In this document: positions 26,801 to 32,906 of the stretch, one piece after another
Layout: each line of letters opens with the position of its first letter
How positions within the stretch are numbered: position 1 is the stretch's first letter
From: an uncultured Verrucomicrobiota bacterium
GTDB lineage: Bacteria > Verrucomicrobiota > Kiritimatiellia > Kiritimatiellales > Tichowtungiaceae
Assembly: GCA_903826865.1 (NCBI GenBank)
Contig: CAIKGD010000068.1
Location: 1 to 35,493, forward strand
Length of the DNA: 35,493 nucleotides
Direction of reading: 5' to 3'
Translations under genes and position numbers: made by a program
The notes under the pieces: generated by a model
Seen by the model: only the letters and a program-made list of their open reading frames with translations
What the model was told of the DNA's origin: nothing
Databases searched by the model: none

Positions 26801-27145
26801 CGAACGGGCTGAAACGTGGAAAACCGCCGGCAGCATTTCGCCCGCGATCTTATACATATTAGGAATCATCAGCAGCAGACCCTGCGACGCGGTGAACGTC
26901 GTCGTCAGCGAACCCGCGCTCAGCGCGCCGTGCACGGCACCGGCGGCACCGGCTTCCGACTGCATTTCCGTCACGCTCACTACGGAACCGAAAATGTTTT
27001 TGCGACCCTGGGCGGCCCAGGCGTCTGCATATTCGCCCATGTTGGACGAAGGGGTGATGGGATAAATCGCCGCGATTTCGCTGAAGGCATACGCCACATG
27101 CGCCGCCGCTGTATTTCCGTCAATGGTGACCATTTTCTTACTCAT
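23858..27145 (-). CDS. nifJ: pyruvate:ferredoxin (flavodoxin) oxidoreductase, truncated by in-frame stop
   Basis: PFOR oxidises pyruvate and CoA to acetyl-CoA and CO2, reducing ferredoxin, in anaerobic metabolism. The single-chain form is clear: AYAFSEIAAIYPITPSSNMG at the start, two 4Fe-4S motifs near residues 683 and 741 (CIQCNQCVMACPH, CTGCGVCVETCP), the proximal-cluster CGGCGE at about 810, and the TPP site GGDGWAYDIGYGG followed by DTEVYSNTGGQ. The frame gives 1095 residues and ends at KLAV with TAA. With the in-frame tail to 23627 it would be 1172, a normal length. The start has AGGAG 11 bases upstream. Confidence 0.93.
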   Translation of the reverse strand: MSKKMVTIDGNTAAAHVAYAFSEIAAIYPITPSSNMGEYADAWAAQGRKNIFGSVVSVTEMQSEAGAAGAVHGALSAGSLTTTFTASQGLLLMIPNMYKIAGEMLPAVFHVSARSLAAQSLSIFGDHSDVMSVRNTGWAMLAANGIQETMDLAIVSHLSTLKGQVPFVNFFDGFRTSHEVQKVEEIGYDTIKEMLEPEFVERFRKRGLRPESPVLKVAAQNPDVYFQGRETCNKYYDALPEIVQDYMNKLAAKIGRQYHLFDYIGAPDADKVIIAMGSACDTIEQTINHLNAKGEKLGLIKIRLFRPFSVKAFVSCLPKTVKKIAVLDRTKEPGNIGEPLFLDVTAALENKGIKIIGGRYGLSSKEFTPAMVKAVYDHLDGAAFHGFTVGINDDVTNLSLKVGKEMNIEAKDVVNCMFWGLGSDGTVGANKNSIKIIGDNTDLKAQGYFVYDSKKSYGITVSHLRFGKSSVNYPYLIQHADFVACHNPAYIGRYDMLSCIKEGGTFLLTSEIPSDEVFNHLTREMQETIIQRKIKFYNIDALKISVEAGLGSRINTVMQTAFFKLSGVLPEDKAIELIKNAIKKSFAKKGEDIIKMNWACVDKACAALQQVKIPATITKSYVFPALINEAPGCFAKDVMEPVLLLKGDDVPVSKMSFDGILPTGTSALEKRGIAPRVPHWVKENCIQCNQCVMACPHAVVRAKQMDPKDLTKKPEGFCTIKSNTKNDRNLEYKIQVYIEDCTGCGVCVETCPAKTKALEFKTIEEERAAGERKNAEFFEALPDNVLDGAAEATLKGLQFKKPLFEVSGACGGCGETPYVKLVSQICGEHMIVANATGCSSIYGGTFPAIPYCKSKEGRGPAWGNSLFEDNAEYGLGMRLAVDNNRTMLKIKTARAIELGVDKDLAAAMTKALEAGNTANDAAVIAQNAVKMLLPGALKAASGELKEVLAKITELQDFFADKSVWIFGGDGWAYDIGYGGLDHVVASGKNVNILVLDTEVYSNTGGQMSKSTPIGAVAQFAAAGKRTGKKNLGFMCMSYGYVYVASISMGANRMQTQKALMEAAAYNGPSIVIAYAPCIAHGIDMMKTQVEEKLAV

Positions 27146-27390
27146 ACCTGCTTCTTTCTCCTGAGGATTGTGCGTTTCTATTTAAATTCCGTGAAAACTC
27201 TCATAGCCGGTTTGTTGCCTTTGCCGCTTTCCTGCCGCTTTTCCGTAAAAACGGGGTCCCTGCAAATCCGGTTTCCGCTGTTTGCCATGCGGAGCCGAGA
27301 GAATTTCAAAAATCGGCCCCGAACAGAAGCCTTTTTTGACGATAAAATCAGGTAAATGTCAGTGCAGGCGCTGTAAGCCAACTTAAAGAG
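27146..27390 (-). promoter_or_regulatory. upstream region of nifJ, no clear boxes
   Basis: The 439 bases between the nifJ start and the lipoprotein start hold no gene. The nifJ-proximal 245 bases must contain its promoter, but I could not find a convincing -35/-10 pair on the minus strand. The remainder contains a paired palindrome (27391-27462) and a possible forward promoter. Confidence 0.3.
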
Positions 27391-27462
27391 GTGGAACGCG
27401 ACCGCCGGGCGCGTTTTGCTTGTCCGCCGAAGGAGGAAGCGTGCTCGGCGATCACGCTCCAC
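27391..27462. repeat. paired palindrome, copy 5, upstream of nifJ
   Basis: The element runs from GTGG (27391-27394) to CCAC (27459-27462). Hairpin 1 is at 27395-27415 (arms AACGCGACCG/CGGGCGCGTT) and hairpin 2 at 27438-27458 (arms AGCGTGCTCG/CGATCACGCT), each 21 bases with one central base and 9 of 10 pairs. Read inward, the halves begin GTGGAACGCGACCGCCGGGC and GTGGAGCGTGATCGCCGAGC: the differences are transitions, and most are compensated within the stems. Confidence 0.75.
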
Positions 27463-27512
27463 CTTTGAGGAAAGATCAGCCGACCACTTACCGGTTCTTG
27501 TGCAAATTAAGC

Positions 27513-27541
27513 TTCTTAAATTCCGCAGCTTGGCCTATAAG
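27513..27541 (+). promoter_or_regulatory. possible promoter of the TPR lipoprotein gene
   Basis: TATAAG at 27536-27541 matches the -10 consensus at 5 of 6 positions, and TTCTTA at 27513-27518 lies 17 bases upstream as a weak -35. The gene begins 43 bases further on, with AAGGA as binding site. Confidence 0.3.
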
Positions 27542-27584
27542 TCGGCGGTGTGGGAACACACCCTAAACGTAAAAGGAACTGGAG

Positions 27585-28301
27585 ATGATAAACTCAAAAA
27601 TATTGGCCACTCAGTTTATGGTTGTCTTGTTACTTTGTGGTTGCCGGGATACGCCGATTAATGAAATTCCCATGTATGGGGAAGGGCTGGAGTCACCCAG
27701 TATTCAAAAGGCGAATCAGGAGTTTATTGATCAGGCTGTGAAGACAGACGGAACCCGGGAAAAGGCGAGCAAGGCAGCTTCGGACCGTGCTTGGCAGTAC
27801 TACTATCAGAAACATGATGTTAGTACTGCAATGAAGAGGTTTAATCAGGCTTGGCTCCTCGACACAAACAACGCGAATGCCTATTGGGGATTTGGAATTA
27901 TTGTTGGGCAACGAGCAGAACATGCAGACACCGAACGCAATTTGCGGCAATCCATAACGTTTTTGGAAACCGCTTGTGAGAAATCTCCGAATAACTCCCG
28001 AATTATGGTTGATCTTGCATTTTCACATACGATGTTGGGTGCTGCTGTTTTAAAACAGCACCACCGTCCTGGGGTAGACGATGAATTTGCAAAGGCACAA
28101 GCGCTTTTTGAGTCGGCGATGAATCTCGAACCCGATTATCCGCTTTTGCATTACAACTGGTCGGTTCTTGAATTTTACAGAGAAGACTACTCCAGTGCTA
28201 AGACAAGACTGGATGAAGCTGTACGCTTGGGATTCAAACCCGATCCGAGTTATTTAAAAGACCTGAACCGGCTAAAAGATCGAAGCAACAAAAGCAAATA
28301 A
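27585..28301 (+). CDS. TPR-containing lipoprotein, function unknown
   Basis: This 238-residue protein begins with a signal sequence ending in a lipobox-like LLLCGC, so Cys20 is probably lipidated and the protein exported and membrane-anchored. The rest holds several tetratricopeptide-like helix pairs (AMKRFNQAWLLDTNNANAYW then GFG, and AQALFESAMNLEPDYPLLHY), which usually mediate protein contacts. The gene is noticeably more AT-rich and uses different codons from its neighbours, so horizontal origin is possible. AAGGA lies about 8 bases upstream of the ATG. No operon partner is evident. Confidence 0.75.
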   Translation: MINSKILATQFMVVLLLCGCRDTPINEIPMYGEGLESPSIQKANQEFIDQAVKTDGTREKASKAASDRAWQYYYQKHDVSTAMKRFNQAWLLDTNNANAYWGFGIIVGQRAEHADTERNLRQSITFLETACEKSPNNSRIMVDLAFSHTMLGAAVLKQHHRPGVDDEFAKAQALFESAMNLEPDYPLLHYNWSVLEFYREDYSSAKTRLDEAVRLGFKPDPSYLKDLNRLKDRSNKSK

Positions 28302-28304
28302 TAG

Positions 28305-28420
28305 CTATATACGCTTTTTCAGCTGGGAGATCATGACCGAATCAACAAATGCGGCGGGCAGGGCGCGGCGGACGAAGGCTCCAAAATAGGCGACGGCGGT
28401 GACGCGGGCGCGGATCGGCG
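28305..28420 (-). pseudogene. C-terminal remnant of an SDR paralogue
   Basis: On the minus strand this stretch reads PIRARVTAVAYFGAFVRRAL then PAAFVDSVMISQLKKRI and a stop. It aligns with the C-terminus of the intact SDR at 29626 (PIRARVTAVAYFGAFVRRFV then SASLIDAAMIAGLKKQLS). Homology ends abruptly at about 28420; upstream the sequence turns AT-rich and non-coding. The copies are clearly diverged, so this is an old tandem duplicate or a replaced gene end, not a fresh duplication. The ATPase gene sits between the two. Confidence 0.85.
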
Positions 28421-28440
28421 TATAGAATATCATAAAAATA

Positions 28441-28481
28441 TATGTTGAACATCGGCATATAACATACCAATATTCAACACA
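28441..28481. repeat. 41-base palindrome ending at the ATPase start codon
   Basis: The sequence is symmetrical around base 28461: 15 of 20 positions pair as Watson-Crick, and the other five are A-C oppositions on the plus strand. On the minus strand those five become G-T, so a minus-strand RNA could form a 20-bp stem with five wobbles. The right arm ends on the A of the ATG at 28481 and no Shine-Dalgarno is present. It may be an operator for the ATPase gene or the terminus of an inserted segment. Confidence 0.6.
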
Positions 28482-29629
28482 TGATAAATCGTCCTAAGCT
28501 GATTCAGCAGGTAGCCTCCGGATTAGCCGAATCGCCAGTGACAGCGCTTCTGGGAGCCCGACAAACCGGGAAAACCACTCTTGCGCGTATGATTGCCGAT
28601 CAATCCGGCAAAGAAGTCCATTGGTTTGATCTGGAAAGCATGCAAGGTCGCCGTGCGTTGGAAAAGACACCGGAACTTACCCTGTCGGATTTAAAGGGTC
28701 TGGTGGTGATTGATGAGGTTCAGCGGATGCCGGAGCTGTTTACGTTGCTTCGTCCGCTGGCAGATCGTCCGGCAGCGCCTGCCCGTTTTCTTCTGCTTGG
28801 CAGTGCCGCCCCGGAACTGGTGCGAGGCGCATCCGAATCGCTGGCCGGACGGATTCAATTTGTGCAGGTACCGGGATTGAGTCTGGACGAAACCGGCGGC
28901 GACCAGCAGCACATCCTGTGGTTCCGCGGCGGGTTTCCCCGCTCTTTTCTGGCCGCAAGTGATGAAGCGGCCCGGCGATGGCTGGACGGATTCATCCATA
29001 CTTTTTTAGAGCGGGATATTCCTCAACTGGGCATTCAGGTTCCAGCGCCGACATTACGCCGCTTCTGGAATACGGTCGCACATTATCACGGGCAGGTGCT
29101 CAACGCCTCCGAACTGGCGCGCACGATGGATATAACACCGCACACGGCCCGGCACTATCTGGATATTCTCTGCGGAGCTTTCATGCTGCGCCAGCTTCAG
29201 CCGTGGAGTGAAAACCTTAAAAAAAGGCAGGTAAAGTCACCCAAAATTTATTTACGCGACAGCGGACTGCTCCACGCTCTTTTAGAGCTGGATTCGTTGA
29301 GTGAACTCCGGACTCACCCCCGCTACGGAGCCTCATGGGAAGGATTTGCGCTGGAACAGGTGCTTGCCCGGTTTGGAGAACGCAATGCTTTTTTCTGGGC
29401 GACGCAGCGCGGTGCGGAGTTAGATCTGATGCTTGTACGATCCGGTCGGCGCTGGGGATTTGAATTCAAATGCTCCGATGCGCCGGATATGACACGCTCC
29501 ATGCACATTGCAATGGAAGACCTGCAACTTCAAAAGTTGTTCGTTATTTACCCCGGCGCACAGCGGTATTCACTGAGTGAAAAAGTGGAAGCAGTTCCGT
29601 TGCGGGAACTCAGTACTTTAAATCTTTAG
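28481..29629 (+). CDS. AAA-family ATPase with DUF4143 (AAA_14/DUF4143)
   Basis: This 382-residue protein has a P-loop GARQTGKTT (residues 25-33), Walker B LVVIDE (74-79) and a sensor-like LLLGSAAPE. The C-terminal DUF4143 part has a winged-helix-like segment (LNASELARTMDITPHTARHY) and a nuclease-like strand pattern GAELDLM followed by GFEFKCSD, resembling a PD-(D/E)xK core (D...E-x-K). Such genes are widespread, mobile and of unclear function. It lacks a Shine-Dalgarno. Its stop overlaps the convergent SDR stop by four bases. Confidence 0.85.
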   Translation: MINRPKLIQQVASGLAESPVTALLGARQTGKTTLARMIADQSGKEVHWFDLESMQGRRALEKTPELTLSDLKGLVVIDEVQRMPELFTLLRPLADRPAAPARFLLLGSAAPELVRGASESLAGRIQFVQVPGLSLDETGGDQQHILWFRGGFPRSFLAASDEAARRWLDGFIHTFLERDIPQLGIQVPAPTLRRFWNTVAHYHGQVLNASELARTMDITPHTARHYLDILCGAFMLRQLQPWSENLKKRQVKSPKIYLRDSGLLHALLELDSLSELRTHPRYGASWEGFALEQVLARFGERNAFFWATQRGAELDLMLVRSGRRWGFEFKCSDAPDMTRSMHIAMEDLQLQKLFVIYPGAQRYSLSEKVEAVPLRELSTLNL

Positions 29630-30495
29630 GAAAGCTGCTTTTTCAGCCCGGCAATCATGGCCGCATCGATCAGCGAGGCGGAGACGAAGCGGCGGACGAA
29701 CGCTCCAAAGTAGGCGACGGCGGTAACGCGGGCGCGGATCGGCGGACGCGGACTTTCCAGACATTGGAAAATTTTCTCAGCAACCGCTTCCGGCGGTTTT
29801 GTGAACGCGCCCGCTGTGCGGTGCGCTTTGCCGGTTTTGCGCGTTTCAATCGCTTCCTTGTAGAACTCCGTGAACGGTGAATCGGGGTTCAATCCGTAGC
29901 GTTCGGTGCGGTGTGCCAGATTTTCCGAGAACTTCGTGGCGATCGGCCCCGGCTGGATAATTGAGACGGCGACGCCGGAATCGAACAGTTCGCGGCGCAG
30001 TGCGTCGGAAAGCGCTTCGACCGCGAACTTTGACGCCGAATAAACTCCGGCGAAAGGCAGGCTCAGTTCGCCGACCACGGAGCTGATGTTGACAATGCGG
30101 CCGTAACCCTGTTTGCGGAAAAGGGGAATGAACCGGTTGGTCAGTTCCTGCAGTCCGAAGACGTTCACTTCAAAAATATCGCGGAACATGGCGCGCGGCG
30201 CGTCTTCTACCGCCGAGGTAAGCCCGAAGCCGGCGTTGTTGACGACGGCACCGAGCTGTCCGTTGAAGCGTTTCAGTACGGCGTTGGCGGCGTCAGCAAC
30301 CGAGGCGCTGTCGGTGACGTCGAGGGCGACGGGATCAAAACCTTCAGCGCGGAGCATATCGAGATCGGCGGTTTTGCGGGCAGTCGGAGCGACCTGCCAG
30401 CCGCAGTCGCGCAAAAGCCTCACTGTGGCCAGTCCGATGCCGGATGAACAGCCGGTGACCAGTACTGTTTTTGGATTTACTGCAGGATATTTCAT
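29626..30495 (-). CDS. SDR family oxidoreductase
   Basis: This 289-residue classical short-chain dehydrogenase has the nucleotide-binding TGCSSGIG (residues 14-21), NNAG in VVNNAGFGL, the catalytic Ser in NISSVVG and the catalytic Y-x3-K in YSASKFAVEALSDALRREL. The C-terminal extension after about residue 200 is longer than in minimal members. Substrate unknown. ATG 30495 was chosen because GGAGG lies 5 bases upstream; a longer frame from 30537 adds 14 residues. A second copy of its C-terminus survives at 28305. Confidence 0.85.
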   Translation of the reverse strand: MKYPAVNPKTVLVTGCSSGIGLATVRLLRDCGWQVAPTARKTADLDMLRAEGFDPVALDVTDSASVADAANAVLKRFNGQLGAVVNNAGFGLTSAVEDAPRAMFRDIFEVNVFGLQELTNRFIPLFRKQGYGRIVNISSVVGELSLPFAGVYSASKFAVEALSDALRRELFDSGVAVSIIQPGPIATKFSENLAHRTERYGLNPDSPFTEFYKEAIETRKTGKAHRTAGAFTKPPEAVAEKIFQCLESPRPPIRARVTAVAYFGAFVRRFVSASLIDAAMIAGLKKQLS

Positions 30496-30518
30496 AGTAC
30501 CTCCAATTGAATGTCCCA

Positions 30519-30619
30519 AACCCACCCCGTCCGTCACTTCGTTCCGGCCACCCCTCCCGTGGAGGGGAACTTTGCAGAATCCCCTCCGGCGCAGGGGTGT
30601 CCGCAGGGCGGGGTGGGTT
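30519..30619. repeat. MITE-like element with 11-bp terminal inverted repeats
   Basis: AACCCACCCCG at 30519-30529 is exactly inverted at 30609-30619. Inside are two further hairpins, CCCCTCC-CGT-GGAGGGG (30551-30567) and an imperfect CCCCT...AGGGG (30581-30597). The 101-base element is non-coding and lies between the SDR gene and the tig promoter. It could be a miniature element or a paired-hairpin repeat of another type. Confidence 0.6.
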
Positions 30620-30713
30620 GTGTTTTTAAATGATATCTAACCGGCAGATGTTTTAGCCTCTCTGCTTTCCGATGTCCGGAAAAATCGAACATTAGAATCC
30701 GTCGGTTTGGAAA

Positions 30714-30742
30714 TTGACCTCGCCGGAGGCGTACCGTATTCT
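30714..30742 (+). promoter_or_regulatory. tig: probable promoter of tig
   Basis: TTGACC at 30714-30719 and TATTCT at 30737-30742 are separated by 17 bases, a good sigma-70-type promoter. The trigger-factor ATG lies 39 bases downstream with AGGAG in between. Confidence 0.65.
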
Positions 30743-30780
30743 GTGCCGCTTTTAATTTCCAATAAAACAGGAGAATTTTG

Positions 30781-32076
30781 ATGAAGGTTTCAATGAAAAA
30801 CGCCGGACCGTGCCGCCAGACGATGAAAATCGAAGTGCCGGCTGAGACTATCGCCGCCGAACGTGCCGAGCTGCTTAACTATTACACCAAAGGCGTCAGC
30901 GTGCCGGGCTTCCGTAAGGGGCATGCTCCTAAAGCGCTGGTGGAAAAGAGGTTCGCCAAGGATATGGCCGCCGATCTGAAGGATCGCATCGTGCCGAAGT
31001 TCTATCACGAAGCCATCGAAAAAGAAGGCGTGAAAGTGGTCGCGGTTGTTGATGTCGGCGAGCCGGAACTGGTCGAAGGCAAGCCGCTTAAATTTGAAGT
31101 GACAGTCGACGTCGTGCCGGAATTTAAACTCCCGAAATACGAAGGCATTTCCATTAAGGCTGAAAAGACCGATGTTTCTGAAAAACAGGTCGACGAAACG
31201 GTTCAAAGCATTCTGCGGCAGCACGCGACCTATGAAGACATCACAGGACGCGCCGCCAAAGAAAAAGACATGGTTCAGGTTTCCTACGAATCGACCATCG
31301 GCGGCCAGCCGCTCGAAGAAAAGGTTCCGCAGGCGCGCGGCCTCGGGCGCGGCACGGGTTACTGGATCACCTGCGATGAAGAATCGTTCCTGCCGGGTAT
31401 GGGCAAGGCGCTGATCGGCGCGAAAATCGGCGACAGGAAAGATGTCACCGTTAAATTTCCTGACGGATACATTGTAAAAGAACTCGCCGGCATGAAGGCC
31501 GAGTTCAAAGTGGAAGTCACCGGCATGCGCGAAACGAAACTGCCGGAGCTCAATGAAGAGTTTCTGAAGAAACTCCGTATCGAATCAGAAGCTGAACTGC
31601 GCAAAAATATCCGCGAGCATCTGGAAGAGGCGGCGAAGAACAAGGAAAAGAACCGCCAGCAGGATGAAGTATGCGAATTCCTGCTTCACAAGACCAAGCT
31701 CGACGTTCCGGAAAGTGCCGTTAAAGAACAGGCGCGCAATCTGACGTATGAGCTGGCCCGCCAGCGCATGATGCGCGGCATGAGCCAGGATCAGATCAAA
31801 GCGCAGAGCGAAGACATGTTCAAAGAAGCCAAAGAAAAGGCCGAAGAACAGGTGAAGCTGCGCTACATTGTCATGGCTGTTGCTGACGCGGAAAACATCA
31901 AGGTCGACGGGCAGGAAGTATCGGCTGAAGTGGTCCGCATGGCCGTTCAGCAGCGCCAGGATGCCGCCGAGTACCGCAAAAAACTGGAGAAGGAAGACCA
32001 GCTTGGACTGGTCGCCGACCAGCTCCGCTTTACCAAAACAGTTGAGTTCCTGCTCGAAAAAGCCAAAATAAAGTAA
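30781..32076 (+). CDS. tig: trigger factor
   Basis: Trigger factor (431 aa) is the ribosome-bound chaperone that docks on L23. The N-terminal ribosome-binding domain carries the GFRKGHAPKALVEKRF segment. A PPIase-like FKBP domain spans about residues 155-240 (KDMVQVSYESTIGGQPL), and the long C-terminal helical arms follow (RKNIREHLEEAAKNKEKNRQ and later). A TTG three bases upstream was not used because ATG 30781 is well placed behind AGGAG. The order tig-clpP-clpX is conserved in many bacteria. It has its own promoter. Confidence 0.95.
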   Translation: MKVSMKNAGPCRQTMKIEVPAETIAAERAELLNYYTKGVSVPGFRKGHAPKALVEKRFAKDMAADLKDRIVPKFYHEAIEKEGVKVVAVVDVGEPELVEGKPLKFEVTVDVVPEFKLPKYEGISIKAEKTDVSEKQVDETVQSILRQHATYEDITGRAAKEKDMVQVSYESTIGGQPLEEKVPQARGLGRGTGYWITCDEESFLPGMGKALIGAKIGDRKDVTVKFPDGYIVKELAGMKAEFKVEVTGMRETKLPELNEEFLKKLRIESEAELRKNIREHLEEAAKNKEKNRQQDEVCEFLLHKTKLDVPESAVKEQARNLTYELARQRMMRGMSQDQIKAQSEDMFKEAKEKAEEQVKLRYIVMAVADAENIKVDGQEVSAEVVRMAVQQRQDAAEYRKKLEKEDQLGLVADQLRFTKTVEFLLEKAKIK

Positions 32077-32105
32077 GTTATCGGTTAATAGTTAAAAGTT
32101 ATCAG
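32077..32105. repeat. AT-rich GTTATC/GTTAA repeat block, left of clpP
   Basis: Directly after the tig stop lies a run of GTTATCGGTTA and GTTAAAAGTTATC. Both words recur inverted right of clpP (TAACCGATAAC at 32874-32884 and GATAACTTTTAAC at 32879-32891). The clpP gene is therefore bracketed by inverted copies of the same motif. Confidence 0.5.
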
Positions 32106-32117
32106 GCCAGGAGAGTG

Positions 32118-32164
32118 CCGGAATAGCTGAGCGTGAGCGGTTCGTGCTACACGAATATTCCCGG
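32118..32164 (+). other. structured segment between tig and clpP
   Basis: CCGGAATA and TATTCCCGG (32118-32125 and 32156-32164, one bulge) close a segment that contains a 6-bp hairpin TTCGTG-CTA-CACGAA (32141-32155) and possibly a second small stem GCT...AGC. It could be a small structured RNA or leader element. It does not have the arms or CCA-end of a tRNA. A 7-bp hairpin GGGGCCG-TTC-CGGCCCC (32191-32207) follows just before the clpP ribosome binding site. The block AATAAC repeats three times between them. Confidence 0.4.
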
Positions 32165-32223
32165 ACAACTAATAACGAATAACAAATAACGGGGCCGTTC
32201 CGGCCCCCAACGAAAGGGTGCAA

Positions 32224-32805
32224 ATGCTTATTCCGATGGTGGTTGAACAGACCGGGCGCGGCGAACGCGCGTATGACATTTATTCGCGGCTGCTCAAAGA
32301 GCGGATCATTTTTATCGGCACGGAAATCAACGATGACGTGAGCAATCTCATCATCGCGCAGTTACTGTTCCTGCAGAGCGAAGATGCCGAAAAAGATATC
32401 AGCATCTACATCAACTCGCCCGGCGGTGTCGTCACGGCCGGTATGGCGATCTATGACACGATGCAGTTCCTGAAGTGCCCGATCACCACCTATTGCGTCG
32501 GCCAGGCCGCCAGCATGGGCGCGGTTCTGCTGGCCGCGGGCACCAAAGGCAAACGCTTTGCGCTGCCCAATGCGCGCATGATGATTCATCAGCCGCTCGG
32601 CGGTTCTCAGGGTCAGGCCACGGATATTGAAATCCAGACCAAAGAGATTCTCCGCATGAAAAAGCGGCTCAACGAAATCCTGGCTTTCCATACCGGCCAG
32701 TCGCTCAAGACGATCGAAAAAGACACCGATCGCGACTTTTTCATGTCCGCTGCTGAAGCCGTCAAATACGGCCTCGTCGACGAAGTGGTTGTCAAAAAGC
32801 AGTGA
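32224..32805 (+). CDS. clpP: ATP-dependent Clp protease proteolytic subunit
   Basis: ClpP (193 aa) forms the tetradecameric serine protease chamber used by ClpX. The catalytic triad is Ser97 (GQAASMGA), His122 (MIHQPLGG) and Asp171 (DTDRDF), numbered as in mature E. coli ClpP. I chose ATG 32224, giving [20 protein letters not shown], with AAAGGG just upstream. An in-frame GTG at 32218 overlaps that site. It is followed by clpX after 101 bases that hold repeats. Confidence 0.96.
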   Translation: MLIPMVVEQTGRGERAYDIYSRLLKERIIFIGTEINDDVSNLIIAQLLFLQSEDAEKDISIYINSPGGVVTAGMAIYDTMQFLKCPITTYCVGQAASMGAVLLAAGTKGKRFALPNARMMIHQPLGGSQGQATDIEIQTKEILRMKKRLNEILAFHTGQSLKTIEKDTDRDFFMSAAEAVKYGLVDEVVVKKQ

Positions 32806-32819
32806 GACTGCTTTTTGAC
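32791..32819 (+). terminator. perfect 13-bp hairpin over the clpP stop codon
   Basis: GTCAAAAAGCAGT and ACTGCTTTTTGAC (32791-32803 and 32807-32819) pair perfectly with a 3-base loop. The stem includes the last three clpP codons and the TGA. There is no T-run beyond the stem, so it may be a weak terminator, or an RNA-stability structure that sets ClpP above ClpX. Confidence 0.45.
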
Positions 32820-32893
32820 AGTTATCAGTTAATAAAATCAGTTATCAGGAAGTTCCGGATAACCGTTAACTGGTAACCGATAACTTTTAACTG
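32820..32893. repeat. AT-rich GTTATC/GTTAA repeat block, right of clpP
   Basis: The block contains several copies of GTTATC and GTTAA in both orientations. A near-perfect palindrome with outer arms GTTATC/GATAAC and inner arms GGAA/TTCC lies at 32841-32863. It ends just before the clpX ribosome binding site and carries inverted copies of the words found left of clpP. Confidence 0.5.
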
Positions 32894-32906
32894 AACCGAA
32901 GGTTTT

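Noticed and set aside
27178-27462. 94-codon minus frame upstream of nifJ
   Set aside because: Its N-terminal part is encoded by the paired palindrome and it has no conserved features.
32118-32164. Possible tRNA-like cloverleaf between tig and clpP
   Set aside because: No T-loop consensus, acceptor length or anticodon arm of a tRNA; kept only as a structured segment.
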